Shown one piece after another: positions 8,669-17,463 of a stretch of DNA of 64,000 bases (its first letter is position 1; the number at the start of each line of letters is the position of its first letter). The notes below the pieces were generated by a model, which saw nothing but the letters and a program-made list of their open reading frames with translations, was not told the DNA's origin and did no database searches. The translations under genes and the position numbers were made by a program. Origin of the DNA: Rhizobium sp. SEMIA4064 (GTDB lineage: Bacteria; Pseudomonadota; Alphaproteobacteria; Rhizobiales; Rhizobiaceae). The DNA lies in contig NZ_PYJN01000018.1 of NCBI RefSeq assembly GCF_003025035.1, forward strand, positions 124,001-188,000. The letters run 5' to 3'.

Positions 8669-9589
8669 GTGGCATCCATCGGACAGATCGTCAGCCCGAC
8701 CCCAGGCAATGATGCCCTCTCCCGAGCCCGCAGCCGTGCTGCCCTCGTGCCGGATTGCCTTGTCGAAGCCAAGCGCATCGCCAACACCGTGATTGCCGGC
8801 TGGCATGGCCGGCGCAAGCGCGGCATCGGCGAAAATTTCTGGCAATTCCGCCCCTATACCGAGGGCGAGAGCCTGTCCCGCATCGACTGGCGCCGCTCGG
8901 CCCGTGACGATCATACCTATATCCGCGACCATGAATGGGAAGCGGCCCACACCATCTGGCTCTGGGCCGACATGTCGCCGTCGATGATGTACAAATCAAC
9001 CTACGGCCATGTCTCGAAGGAAGGCCGTGCTCTGGTGCTGATGCTGGCGCTCGCCGAAATCCTCGCCCGTTCCGGCGAAAGGATCGGTTGCCCCGGCATC
9101 ATGGAGCCGGTCTCCGCCCGCAACGCCGCCGAACGGCTGGCGGCCGCCCTGATGCACACGCCGCTCGAAGGTGGCCTGCCGCAGACCACCATGATCCGCG
9201 GCTGGAGCGATATCGTGCTGATCGGCGACTTTCTGGACGAAGCCGACAGCGTCATGGGCCGGATCGGACCGCTGGCCCGCCGCGGATTGCGCGGCCACGT
9301 GGTCGAGGTCGCCGACCCTGCCGAAGAGGTCTTCCCCTATAGCGGCCGCACCGAATTCACGGATCCGGAAAACGGCGCGAAGCTGGTGGCTGGCCGCGCG
9401 GAAAACCTGCGTGAAGATTACCAGCGCGCCTATCTCGCCCGCCGCGAAAACCTCGGCCAGTCCCTGCGTCATCTCGGCTGGACCTTCGTGAGCCACCGCA
9501 CCGACCGGCTGGCATCGGAAGCGTTGGTCGCCGTGCATATGTATCTCTCCGGCATGCCCGCCAAAGCGACGCTTGGGGGGCAGCCATGA
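8669..9589 (+). CDS. DUF58 domain protein
   Basis: A 306-residue partner of the MoxR ATPase, with GTG start and AAGGAG about ten bases upstream. It has the DUF58 signature RRKRGIGENFWQFRPYTEGE followed by SLSRIDWRRSAR (about residues 50-80), then a VWA-like half with IWLWADMSPSMMYKS in place of a canonical DxSxS MIDAS. Its stop codon overlaps the next start (ATGA at 9586-9589), indicating translational coupling. The likely role is as adaptor between the ATPase and the membrane proteins that follow; this is inference from family behaviour. Confidence 0.93.
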   Translation: MASIGQIVSPTPGNDALSRARSRAALVPDCLVEAKRIANTVIAGWHGRRKRGIGENFWQFRPYTEGESLSRIDWRRSARDDHTYIRDHEWEAAHTIWLWADMSPSMMYKSTYGHVSKEGRALVLMLALAEILARSGERIGCPGIMEPVSARNAAERLAAALMHTPLEGGLPQTTMIRGWSDIVLIGDFLDEADSVMGRIGPLARRGLRGHVVEVADPAEEVFPYSGRTEFTDPENGAKLVAGRAENLREDYQRAYLARRENLGQSLRHLGWTFVSHRTDRLASEALVAVHMYLSGMPAKATLGGQP

Positions 9590-12411
9590 ACGCGCTTTCC
9601 TTCGCTTTCGCTTCCCCAGCCATCCTCAGCGCATTGATCCTGCTTCCGGCGATCTGGTGGCTGCTGCGCCTGACGCCGCCGCATCCGAGAGCGGAAGTCT
9701 TTCCGCCGCTGCGTATCCTGGCAAAGATCCTGAAGCGCGAGGAAACGCCTGCGCGCAGCCCATGGTGGTTGACGCTGCTGCGTATGATCCTTGCGACTCT
9801 GGTCATCCTCGCCATCGCCAATCCGATGTTCAATCCGCGGAGCAATACGCTGTCGAGCGGCGGACCTTTGGTGCTGCTCATCGACAATAGCTGGGCGAGT
9901 GCCGCCGATTGGGAGCGCCGTGTGCAGACGGCCGATGCGCTGATCGACGACGCGGACGCCAAAAGCATCCCCGTCTCCATCGCCTTCACCGCAGATCGGA
10001 GCAACGACACCACGCCGGGCGCCGCTGCCGCCGCCCGTGACAAGCTGCACGCGGCCAATGCAAGGCCGCTGGTGCCTGATCGCCAGCGCGCCGCCCAGGC
10101 CATCAAGGCCGCGTTGAATGGCACGAAGCCGGGCACGATCGCCTTCCTTTCCGACGGCGCCGAAAGCAGGGACAAGGACGATATCGTCAACCAGCTTGCC
10201 ACCCTGGAGCCCAGCGATCTGCGGCTGATCCAAAGCGATGGCAACGAGGTACTGGCAATCACCGGCGCCACCAATGCCGCCGACAACATGACTGTCACCG
10301 CGACACGGCTGAACGGCAGCAGCCCGCTGCGGCTGGGGCTCAGCGCACTGGACAATCAGGGTCGGCCGATCGCGGCTGGCTCATTGAATTTCGCCGGCGG
10401 CCAGACGGTCGCGACCGGCACCATCGCTGCCCCCTTCGAAATGCGCAATGATTTCGCCCGCATCAGCATCGACCGCCATGCGAGCGCCGGCGCCGTGCAT
10501 CTCCTCGACGACGGTTTCAAGCGTCGCCGTGTGGCGCTGCTGTCCGGACAGGCGGCCGACGAGTTCCAGCCGATCCTGTCGCCGCTCTATTACATCCAGC
10601 GCGCCCTGCAGCCCTATGCCGATCTGGTCCAACCGAACAGCGCGGATCTGGCGAAGTCGATCCCCGAGCTGCTCGCCGGCAATCCCTCCGTCATCATCAT
10701 TGCCGATGTCGGCCGCCTGCCGCAGGAAAGCTACGCGCCGTTGCAGCAATGGATCCAGAACGGCGGTACGCTGGTGCGCTTCGCCGGACCGCGCCTTGCA
10801 GCCGCTCCCGCCGACGATCCGCTGGTGCCGGTTACGTTGCGCCAGGGCGAGCGCACCTTCGGCGGCGCGCTCTCCTGGGCCGAGCCACAGCCGCTTGCCG
10901 ATTTCCCCTCCTTCGGCCCCTTCGCCGGCATGCCGAAGCCGACCAATGTTCTCATCAAGCGCCAGGTGCTAGCTGAGCCCACACCCGATCTTGCTGAACG
11001 CACCTGGGCAAGCCTTGCCGACGGAACGCCGTTGGTGACCGAAAAGCAGATGCAGGCCGGTCGCATCGTTCTCTTCCATGTCAGTGCCGAACCTGAATGG
11101 TCCGATCTGCCGATCTCGGGCGATTTCGTCGAGATGCTGCGCCGTATCGTGCAACTTTCCCGCTCCGGCGGCGTCAACTCGGCCGAAAGCACCCCGAAGA
11201 CCAGCGAAGCGCTGCCGCCATTCCGGCTATTGACCGCCAAGGGCGTGCTGACGAGCGAGACCGGCAATGCCCGCCCGCTCACTCCAAACAACAAAGACGC
11301 AATCGCGGCCAACTTCGACAACCCGCCCGGCCTTTATGGCTCGGAAGAGGGCTTTACAGCGCTCAACGTCCTACCCGATGGCGCAGAACTCAAGCCGCTG
11401 GATGTCTCCGGCGCGGGCGTATCCGTGACGCGTGAGGGGCTGATCGGCGGCGAGGCTTGGTCGGCCAAGCCGATCCTCTTCACCATTGCCTTCCTGGTGC
11501 TTCTAGCAGACAGCCTGATCGTGCTTTTCATGAACGGTGCCTTCCCGCGTCTCAGAAGATCGACGAAGACAATCGCCGGCGGTGCCGCCGTGCTGTTGCT
11601 CGCAATCTCGGTTGCCGCCTTCCTGCATCCGACGAATTCCTGGGCCGACGATTCCAAACCCGGCGACGACACTACCTATCAGCGGCTCGACAAGACCCAT
11701 CTTGCCTATGTCGTCACCGGCGAATCCGACGTCGATCATATTTCCGAGCGTGGACTTGCCGGCCTCTCCGATTTCCTCACCTACCGCACGACTCTGGAGC
11801 CGGGTCCGCCTGTCGGTTTGGATCTCAGCAAGGATGAGCTTGCCTTCTATCCCATCATCTATTGGCCGATTTCCGCCACCGCGCCGATGCCGTCCACCGA
11901 TGCCATCAACCGCATCGACGCCTATATGCGCAATGGCGGCACCGTGCTGTTCGACACGCGCGACGCTATCGATACGATGGGCGACAACACCACGCCGAGC
12001 CCGAACGGCCAGCGGCTGCAGGCGATCCTCGCCAATCTCGACATTCCGGCGCTAGAGCCGGTGCCGGCCGGTCATGTGCTCACGAAATCCTTCTACCTGC
12101 TGTCCAGCTTTCCCGGCCGCTACGCCGATAGCCCGCTGTGGATCGAGGCGCGGCAGGATACGCGCGGCGACGGCCATGCGGTCGCTTCGTCAGACGGCGT
12201 GACCCCGATCATGATCACCGGCAACGACTTCGCCGGCGCCTGGGCGACCGACGACAATGGCTCGCCGCTGCTGCCGACCGTGCCGCCGGACGAAACCCAG
12301 CGCGAATATGCCTACCGCACCGGCGTCAACATCATGATGTACATGCTGACCGGCAACTATAAGTCCGATCAGGTGCACATCCCGGATATTCTGGAACGGT
12401 TGGGGCAGTAA
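9586..12411 (+). CDS. BatA-like / DUF4159 large membrane protein
   Basis: A 941-residue envelope protein. It starts with a BatA-type N-terminus (SALILLPAIWWLLRLTPPHP) and a second helix near residue 65. Next is a VWA-like domain with degenerate MIDAS (LLIDNSWASAADW, ~residues 100-115). There are two transmembrane helices near 626-678, and then a C-terminal DUF4159 domain (YQRLDKTHLAYVVTGESDVD and DAYMRNGGTVLFDTRDAID). The middle ~450 residues are probably periplasmic. It is coupled to the DUF58 gene by a 4-base overlap and followed after one base by the next gene. The operon resembles aerotolerance (Bat) clusters but has diverged; function is not established. Confidence 0.9.
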   Translation: MNALSFAFASPAILSALILLPAIWWLLRLTPPHPRAEVFPPLRILAKILKREETPARSPWWLTLLRMILATLVILAIANPMFNPRSNTLSSGGPLVLLIDNSWASAADWERRVQTADALIDDADAKSIPVSIAFTADRSNDTTPGAAAAARDKLHAANARPLVPDRQRAAQAIKAALNGTKPGTIAFLSDGAESRDKDDIVNQLATLEPSDLRLIQSDGNEVLAITGATNAADNMTVTATRLNGSSPLRLGLSALDNQGRPIAAGSLNFAGGQTVATGTIAAPFEMRNDFARISIDRHASAGAVHLLDDGFKRRRVALLSGQAADEFQPILSPLYYIQRALQPYADLVQPNSADLAKSIPELLAGNPSVIIIADVGRLPQESYAPLQQWIQNGGTLVRFAGPRLAAAPADDPLVPVTLRQGERTFGGALSWAEPQPLADFPSFGPFAGMPKPTNVLIKRQVLAEPTPDLAERTWASLADGTPLVTEKQMQAGRIVLFHVSAEPEWSDLPISGDFVEMLRRIVQLSRSGGVNSAESTPKTSEALPPFRLLTAKGVLTSETGNARPLTPNNKDAIAANFDNPPGLYGSEEGFTALNVLPDGAELKPLDVSGAGVSVTREGLIGGEAWSAKPILFTIAFLVLLADSLIVLFMNGAFPRLRRSTKTIAGGAAVLLLAISVAAFLHPTNSWADDSKPGDDTTYQRLDKTHLAYVVTGESDVDHISERGLAGLSDFLTYRTTLEPGPPVGLDLSKDELAFYPIIYWPISATAPMPSTDAINRIDAYMRNGGTVLFDTRDAIDTMGDNTTPSPNGQRLQAILANLDIPALEPVPAGHVLTKSFYLLSSFPGRYADSPLWIEARQDTRGDGHAVASSDGVTPIMITGNDFAGAWATDDNGSPLLPTVPPDETQREYAYRTGVNIMMYMLTGNYKSDQVHIPDILERLGQ

Positions 12412-12412
12412 G

Positions 12413-14485
12413 ATGAATATTGGTTTCGCCCCGTTCCTGCCCTGGCCCATCCTCGCCGCCCTTGCGGTGCTGACGCTTGCCATCGCCGCGCTCGCGATCT
12501 ACCGCCGCATGCGCGGCAGTGGTATCCGCGCGCTGGCGGCATTGGCCCTGCTCGCCGCCCTTGCCAATCCCGTATTGATGCAGGAGGACCGCGACCAGCT
12601 CTCCACCATCGTTCCCGTCATCGTGGACCGCAGTCCGAGCCAGGAGACGCCGGAGCGCATCAAGATGACCGACGATGCGCTGGCCGCACTGAAGGATCGG
12701 CTGGCGCAATTCCCGCGTATCGAGCCGCGTATCGTCGAAGTGCGCGAACCCGCCGAATCCGAGTCGCCTTCGACACGCCTCTTCGCTGCGCTCTCGTCAG
12801 CGACCGCCGATGTGCCGCCCGCCCGTGTCGGCGGTGCGATCTTCCTGACGGACGGCCAGATCCACGATATTCCCGGCGTCAATCAGGCACTCGGCTTCGA
12901 CGCACCGATCCACGGGCTGATCACCGGTAAGCCGGACGAGTTCGATCGTCGCATCGAGGTGGTGCGCGCGCCTCGCTTCGGCATCGTCAACGACGAGCAG
13001 CAGCTCGTGTTGCGCGTTGTCGATGATGGCAAAAGCCCCGGCGGCACCGCAGCCGTCACCGTCAGGATGAATGGCGACGAGATCGCCACGCTGCAGGCGA
13101 CGCCCGGCCAGGACACGCCCTTCAGCTTCAAGGTGCCGCGCGCCGGCAACAATGTGCTCGAATTCGCCGTCGCCGAAGTCCCCGGCGAAGTGACGCCCAT
13201 CAACAATCGCACCGTTCAACTGATCGAAGGCATCCGCCAGAACATGCGTGTGCTGCTCGTCTCCGGCGAACCGCATGCCGGCGAGCGCGCCTGGCGCAAT
13301 CTTCTGAAGTCGGACGCCTCCGTCGACCTCGTGCATTTCACCATCCTGCGTCCGCCGGATAAGCAGGATGGTACGCCAATCAACGAGTTGTCGCTGATCG
13401 CTTTCCCGACGCGCGAACTCTTCGTCGACAAGATCAACTCTTTCGACCTGATCATCTTCGACCGTTACCAGGACCGCCCCAACGTCCTGCCGACGATTTA
13501 TTATGATTACATGGCCCAATATGTCGAAAACGGCGGCGCATTGCTGGTGGCCGCCGGTCCCGAACATGCGGCCGGCAATTCGATCGCGCTGACGCCGCTA
13601 TCCTCTGTCCTCCCGGCAGAGCCGACCGGCCAGATGATCGAGAAGCCTTTCTATCCGCGCCTGTCGGAACAGGGCCGCAAGCACCCGGTCACGCGCGGCC
13701 TCGACGGATCGGACACCGAGCCGCCGCATTGGGGCCGCTGGTTCCGCAGCGTCGATGTGGAGAAGCCGCAGGGCCAGACCGTGATGGTCGGCGCCGATAA
13801 CCATCCGCTGCTGGTTTTGAACCGCGTCGGCCAAGGCCGCGTCGCCATGCTGCTTTCCGACGAAGGCTGGCTCTGGGCGCGCGGCTATGAAGGCGGCGGA
13901 CCGCATGTGTCGCTCTATCGCCGCATCGCGCATTGGCTGCTGAAGGAACCGGCTCTGGAGGAAGAGGCACTGACGGCAAACGCCGCCGGCCGTACGCTGG
14001 AAGTCACGCGCCAGACGATCGGCGACGATCCAGGCCCCGTCACCGTCAAAGCGCCCTCCGGCAAGACGCAGACCCTGCAGTTGAAACAGGCGCAGCCGGG
14101 CCTCTATCAGGCCCAGAAGCACATGAGCGAAATCGGCCTTTACCAGATCACCAGCGGCAATCTTTCGACGCTGGTGCATGTCGGCGCCGTCGACGCGCCG
14201 GAATTCAAGGCGATGATCTCGACGACGGAAACGCTGAAGCCCCTGGCAGAAAAGACCAAGGGGCTTGTCACCCGCGTTGCCAGCGCTGGCGGCGGCGTCA
14301 CCGTTCCGCCGATCCTACCGGTGCGCGGCGCCGTTCGCATCGCCGACGACCAACGCCTGACCATCCGCATGACCGACGAAACCGTCCTGAAGGGCGTCAA
14401 CAACCTGCCGCTCTTTGCAGGCTTCGCCGGTCTTGCCGCTCTCCTCTTCGCATTCTCCGCAATGTGGTGGCGCGAAGGACGGTGA
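12413..14485 (+). CDS. Large membrane protein of the MoxR/DUF58 operon
   Basis: A 690-residue protein with two N-terminal membrane helices (residues ~8-55), a long extracytoplasmic region and one C-terminal helix (LFAGFAGLAALLFAFSAMWW). Its soluble part includes a glutamine-amidotransferase-like stretch (YMAQYVENGGALLVAAGPEH, residues ~365-385), and a degenerate VWA-like start (IVPVIVDRSPSQETPERIK). I cannot see catalytic Cys/His residues, so the amidotransferase fold would be non-catalytic. The one-base gap upstream and two-base gap downstream place it in the same operon as MoxR and DUF58. Function unknown. Confidence 0.85.
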   Translation: MNIGFAPFLPWPILAALAVLTLAIAALAIYRRMRGSGIRALAALALLAALANPVLMQEDRDQLSTIVPVIVDRSPSQETPERIKMTDDALAALKDRLAQFPRIEPRIVEVREPAESESPSTRLFAALSSATADVPPARVGGAIFLTDGQIHDIPGVNQALGFDAPIHGLITGKPDEFDRRIEVVRAPRFGIVNDEQQLVLRVVDDGKSPGGTAAVTVRMNGDEIATLQATPGQDTPFSFKVPRAGNNVLEFAVAEVPGEVTPINNRTVQLIEGIRQNMRVLLVSGEPHAGERAWRNLLKSDASVDLVHFTILRPPDKQDGTPINELSLIAFPTRELFVDKINSFDLIIFDRYQDRPNVLPTIYYDYMAQYVENGGALLVAAGPEHAAGNSIALTPLSSVLPAEPTGQMIEKPFYPRLSEQGRKHPVTRGLDGSDTEPPHWGRWFRSVDVEKPQGQTVMVGADNHPLLVLNRVGQGRVAMLLSDEGWLWARGYEGGGPHVSLYRRIAHWLLKEPALEEEALTANAAGRTLEVTRQTIGDDPGPVTVKAPSGKTQTLQLKQAQPGLYQAQKHMSEIGLYQITSGNLSTLVHVGAVDAPEFKAMISTTETLKPLAEKTKGLVTRVASAGGGVTVPPILPVRGAVRIADDQRLTIRMTDETVLKGVNNLPLFAGFAGLAALLFAFSAMWWREGR

Positions 14486-14487
14486 AC

Positions 14488-14916
14488 ATGATGCCGCAAC
14501 TCGATGTGACCGACACCCCGTCAGAAAGTGAACTCGCGGCGATCGGCGAAGGATTGACGGCCTTCAACGCCGCCGATGTCGGCCCTTCCAAGCGCCGCTC
14601 GCTCGCCGTTCTGATCCGAGACGAAAGCGGCAAGACCATGGGCGGCATTTCGGGTTATACGGCCTGGGGCTGGCTGTTCACCGCGTGGCTGTTCGTGCCG
14701 GAAACGCTGCGCGGTCAGGGCATGGCGGGAAAGCTGCTGGAAGCAGCGGAGACGGAAGCGATCACCCGCGGCTGCCAAGGTGCCTGGATCGACACTTTCA
14801 ATCCGCAGGCGCTGCGCGCCTATCAGCGGCAGGGCTATGTCATCTTCGGCGAACTGCCGGAATTTCCCATCGGACGCAGCCGCTATTTTCTACAGAAAAA
14901 ACTATCGCCCCGCTGA
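14488..14916 (+). CDS. GNAT family N-acetyltransferase
   Basis: Last gene of the MoxR operon, starting two bases after the previous stop. The 142-residue protein has the acetyl-CoA motif LRGQGMAGKLLEAAE (residues ~77-91) and the C-terminal NPQALRAYQRQGYVIFGEL typical of GNAT enzymes. Two adjacent ATGs (14488, 14491) are possible starts. The substrate cannot be predicted. Its close coupling may be coincidental or may mean that it modifies an operon product. Confidence 0.9.
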   Translation: MMPQLDVTDTPSESELAAIGEGLTAFNAADVGPSKRRSLAVLIRDESGKTMGGISGYTAWGWLFTAWLFVPETLRGQGMAGKLLEAAETEAITRGCQGAWIDTFNPQALRAYQRQGYVIFGELPEFPIGRSRYFLQKKLSPR

Positions 14917-15000
14917 TGGAAACGGGACGATAGGCTTCTTTTTACAGATGCCCGCGCGATGCAGCCGGCAAGCGACAGATGGCTTGTGGAAGTCGCGGCG

Positions 15001-15573
15001 TTAGCCGGCGATTGCCCTCAACGGCAAATCGTCATCGTCATTTTCCTCATCGGAGACAACAACCGGGATGTCCGCGTCCCGCCAGGCGATCGTGCCCGTG
15101 AGCCGCGCATGCGTGTCGGCGGCGATCGGCACGACGAGTACCCTGTTGGGATCGACCGGCCCCGGAAAAGCGAGCGCGTTGTAGGCGACTTTCTCGAAGC
15201 CGAGCGGACCATAATAAGGCGGATCGCCCACCAGGATCACCGCTTCCGACCCCCCGCGCTTGGCGGCTTCGACGGCGATCCGCACGAGCTCGCGGCCGAT
15301 ACCCTGGTTCTTGTGGGAAGGCCGGACGGCGAGCGGTCCCAGCAGATGCCCCTTGACGGAACCCGCCAGCACCGGCGTCATCCGGACAGAGGCGATCGTC
15401 TCGCCATCATCTGCGCAGATGAAGGAGAGCGAGCGGTCATGCGCGCCCTGCTCGCGAATCCGCGCTGCGGCACGGGTAAACCGACCGGGACCAAATGCTT
15501 CTTCGTTGATGAGTTCGATGACAGCGTCATGCGACGCGTCCTCAGTGAGGTAGACCAATTCGTGCTTGTGCAT
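15001..15573 (-). CDS. GNAT family N-acetyltransferase
   Basis: A 190-residue cytosolic acetyltransferase related to the YhbS-like group: LGPLAVRPSHKNQGIGRELV binds acetyl-CoA (residues ~83-102), followed by LVGDPPYYGPLGFEKV, a hallmark of this subgroup. The ATG at 15573 gives the conserved N-terminus (MHKHELVYLTEDASHDAVI) although its ribosome binding site is weak; the longer open frame upstream to 15789 reads into a repeat element and is rejected. Substrate unknown. Confidence 0.9.
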   Translation of the reverse strand: MHKHELVYLTEDASHDAVIELINEEAFGPGRFTRAAARIREQGAHDRSLSFICADDGETIASVRMTPVLAGSVKGHLLGPLAVRPSHKNQGIGRELVRIAVEAAKRGGSEAVILVGDPPYYGPLGFEKVAYNALAFPGPVDPNRVLVVPIAADTHARLTGTIAWRDADIPVVVSDEENDDDDLPLRAIAG

Positions 15574-15903
15574 TAGACCAAAGAAACCAGATAGACATAC
15601 GGGATGGTTCTCGAAAACGCTTGTCGAGCGTTCGGGATCATCGGCGTCGTCGCAGGCTTCTGATTGCTTCCATAGCAAGTGGTCCTCAAAGTGTGACAAG
15701 CCCGATAGCAGGAAATGCCCGGCTCGTCCAATGCAAAATGCGAGCGGCCGGTTATTGAGGCATGATCTTGTCCGAAAACCACTTCGCACTTTTCGCGATC
15801 ATGTCTGTGACGCACTGTTCATCGTTTGCCGTCTCGAAATTCCGCCGGCATGCCGTATTTTCCAGGTCAAGTTCCTCGACAGGATTTCCGAAAGGACAGA
15901 GTA
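15574..15903. other. 330-base intergenic region with a repeat palindrome
   Basis: Divergent promoter region between the GNAT gene and the glutathionyl-hydroquinone reductase. The recognisable content is a repetitive rhizobial-type hairpin at 15761-15803 (listed separately) and a ribosome binding site (AAAGGAC) before 15904. No convincing small ORF. Confidence 0.5.
15761..15803. repeat. Intergenic palindrome, RIME-like
   Basis: CATGATC (15761-15767) pairs with GATCATG (15797-15803), and inside it CGAAAA pairs with TTTTCG. The core CCGAAAACCACTTCGCACTT is the reverse complement of a near-identical core (AAGTGCGAAGCGGTTTTCCG) at about 45868-45887. Two copies of the same core in intergenic DNA fit the family of rhizobial intergenic mosaic elements. 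Confidence 0.7.
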
Positions 15904-16893
15904 ATGGGCATGATGGTTGACGGCGCCTGGCATGACATCTGGTACGACACCAAGGAAACCAAGGGTCATTTCAAGCGCGCGGCTTCGCAGTTTCGCAACT
16001 GGATCACCGCGGACGGCACGCCGGGTCCGAGTGGTGTGGGCGGTTTCAAGGCCGAGGCCGGCCGCTATCATCTCTATGTTTCGCTCGCCTGCCCATGGGC
16101 GCACCGTACCCTGATCTTCCGCAAGCTGAAGAAGCTCGAAAACCTGATCTCCGTTTCTATCGTCGATCCGCTGATGCTGGAAAACGGCTGGGAGTTCAAA
16201 GATCGGGATGGTGGGACTGTCGATAACCTCTTCGGCGCAAAGGCGCTCTGGGAGGTCTACGCCAAGGCCGATCCGCATTATTCCGGCCGCGTCACCGTTC
16301 CCGTCCTCTGGGACAAGAAGACCGGTACCATCGTCAACAACGAATCCTCCGAGATCATCCGCATGTTCAACAGCGCCTTCGACGGCCTGACCGGCTCGAA
16401 GGACGATTTTTATCCGATGGACGTGCGCGGCGACATCGATGCGCTGAACGAGATCGTCTACGACACGGTCAACAACGGCGTCTACAAATCCGGTTTCGCC
16501 ACGACGCAGGAAGCCTATGAGGAAAATGTGCTTCGCCTGTTCGAAACCCTAGATATGCTCGACAAGCGCCTGGAACGAAGCCGCTACCTCTTCGGCGACC
16601 GGCTGACCGAGGCCGACTGGCGGTTGTTCACCACACTCGCCCGCTTCGATGCCGTCTATGTCGGCCACTTCAAATGCAACATCCGCCGCATCGAGGATTA
16701 CCGCAATCTATCCGGATATCTGCGCGACCTCTACCAGATCCCGGGAGTCGCCGAGACGACCAATCTCATGCACATCAAAAATCACTATTATTGCAGCCAC
16801 AGGACGATCAACCCCACCGGCATCGTCCCCGTCGGCCCTGACCTCGATTTCGAGCGCCCGCACGCCCGGGAGCGGCTGGCAAAGGCGGCTTGA
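15904..16893 (+). CDS. Glutathionyl-hydroquinone reductase (ECM4/YqjG-type GST)
   Basis: Reduces glutathionyl-hydroquinones with glutathione, an Xi-class (ECM4-type) glutathione transferase. The 329-residue protein has the catalytic motif LACPWAHRTLIFRKL with its Cys at about residue 62, a thioredoxin-fold region containing VPVLWDKKTGTIVNNESSEI, and the helical C-terminal domain with LTEADWRLFTTLARFD. The ATG at 15904 has a good AAAGGAC ribosome binding site. The adjacent gene is on the other strand. Confidence 0.93.
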   Translation: MGMMVDGAWHDIWYDTKETKGHFKRAASQFRNWITADGTPGPSGVGGFKAEAGRYHLYVSLACPWAHRTLIFRKLKKLENLISVSIVDPLMLENGWEFKDRDGGTVDNLFGAKALWEVYAKADPHYSGRVTVPVLWDKKTGTIVNNESSEIIRMFNSAFDGLTGSKDDFYPMDVRGDIDALNEIVYDTVNNGVYKSGFATTQEAYEENVLRLFETLDMLDKRLERSRYLFGDRLTEADWRLFTTLARFDAVYVGHFKCNIRRIEDYRNLSGYLRDLYQIPGVAETTNLMHIKNHYYCSHRTINPTGIVPVGPDLDFERPHARERLAKAA

Positions 16894-16904
16894 GGCAGCA
16901 AGGC

Positions 16905-17396
16905 CTACCAATAATTCGAGGGCGGCGCGTCGCCCTCCAGCTCCTTCAGCCGCCGGTAAGTTGCCCTAGTCGTTCCAGGCGGCAGGGCATCGAGCGGAAA
17001 GAAACCGCTTTCGACGATTTCGAGATCCGGCTTGCGCGGCACGGTCTGCTCGACCTCCACACGGTAGAAGACGACGTGATCGCGTTTGCTGGTCCGGTTG
17101 TTGAAGTAGACGTGGAAGATCTGCGGCCGGCCGGATATCACCAGATTGCCCTCTTCCCGCAATTCCTTCGCCAACGCCTGTTCCACTGTCTCATGCCGCT
17201 CAACACCGCCGCCGGGCATGTGCCAGCCGGCGACATACGAATGCCGAACCAGGAAAATCCGCCCCTGACTGTCGAAACAGGCCGCCCGCACACCCATGGT
17301 CATGCTGCGGGTGAGCACAAAATAGCTGTGCAGCATTCGGCCGAACAGCTTGGCCCGCCAACCGCGGGCTTCGTCGGGAGCAGTGCTGTCATTCAT
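16905..17396 (-). CDS. NUDIX hydrolase with degenerate box
   Basis: A 163-residue NUDIX-fold protein. The box reads GGGVERHETVEQALAKELRE followed by EGNL (about residues 63-86): the glutamates are kept, but the usual Arg of REUxEE is Lys and the late Gly is Asn. The neighbouring strand GVRAACFDSQGRIFLVRHSY and WHMPGGG are normal. It may still be active, since the metal-binding glutamates remain. Substrate unknown. It is divergent from the phosphoesterase at 17464. Confidence 0.88.
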   Translation of the reverse strand: MNDSTAPDEARGWRAKLFGRMLHSYFVLTRSMTMGVRAACFDSQGRIFLVRHSYVAGWHMPGGGVERHETVEQALAKELREEGNLVISGRPQIFHVYFNNRTSKRDHVVFYRVEVEQTVPRKPDLEIVESGFFPLDALPPGTTRATYRRLKELEGDAPPSNYW

Positions 17397-17463
17397 GCTG
17401 CGGTCCGCCGTTGCGTTCCACCATCGAAAAACCGATGTATTTGTTTTGACAATAGACTGAGCT

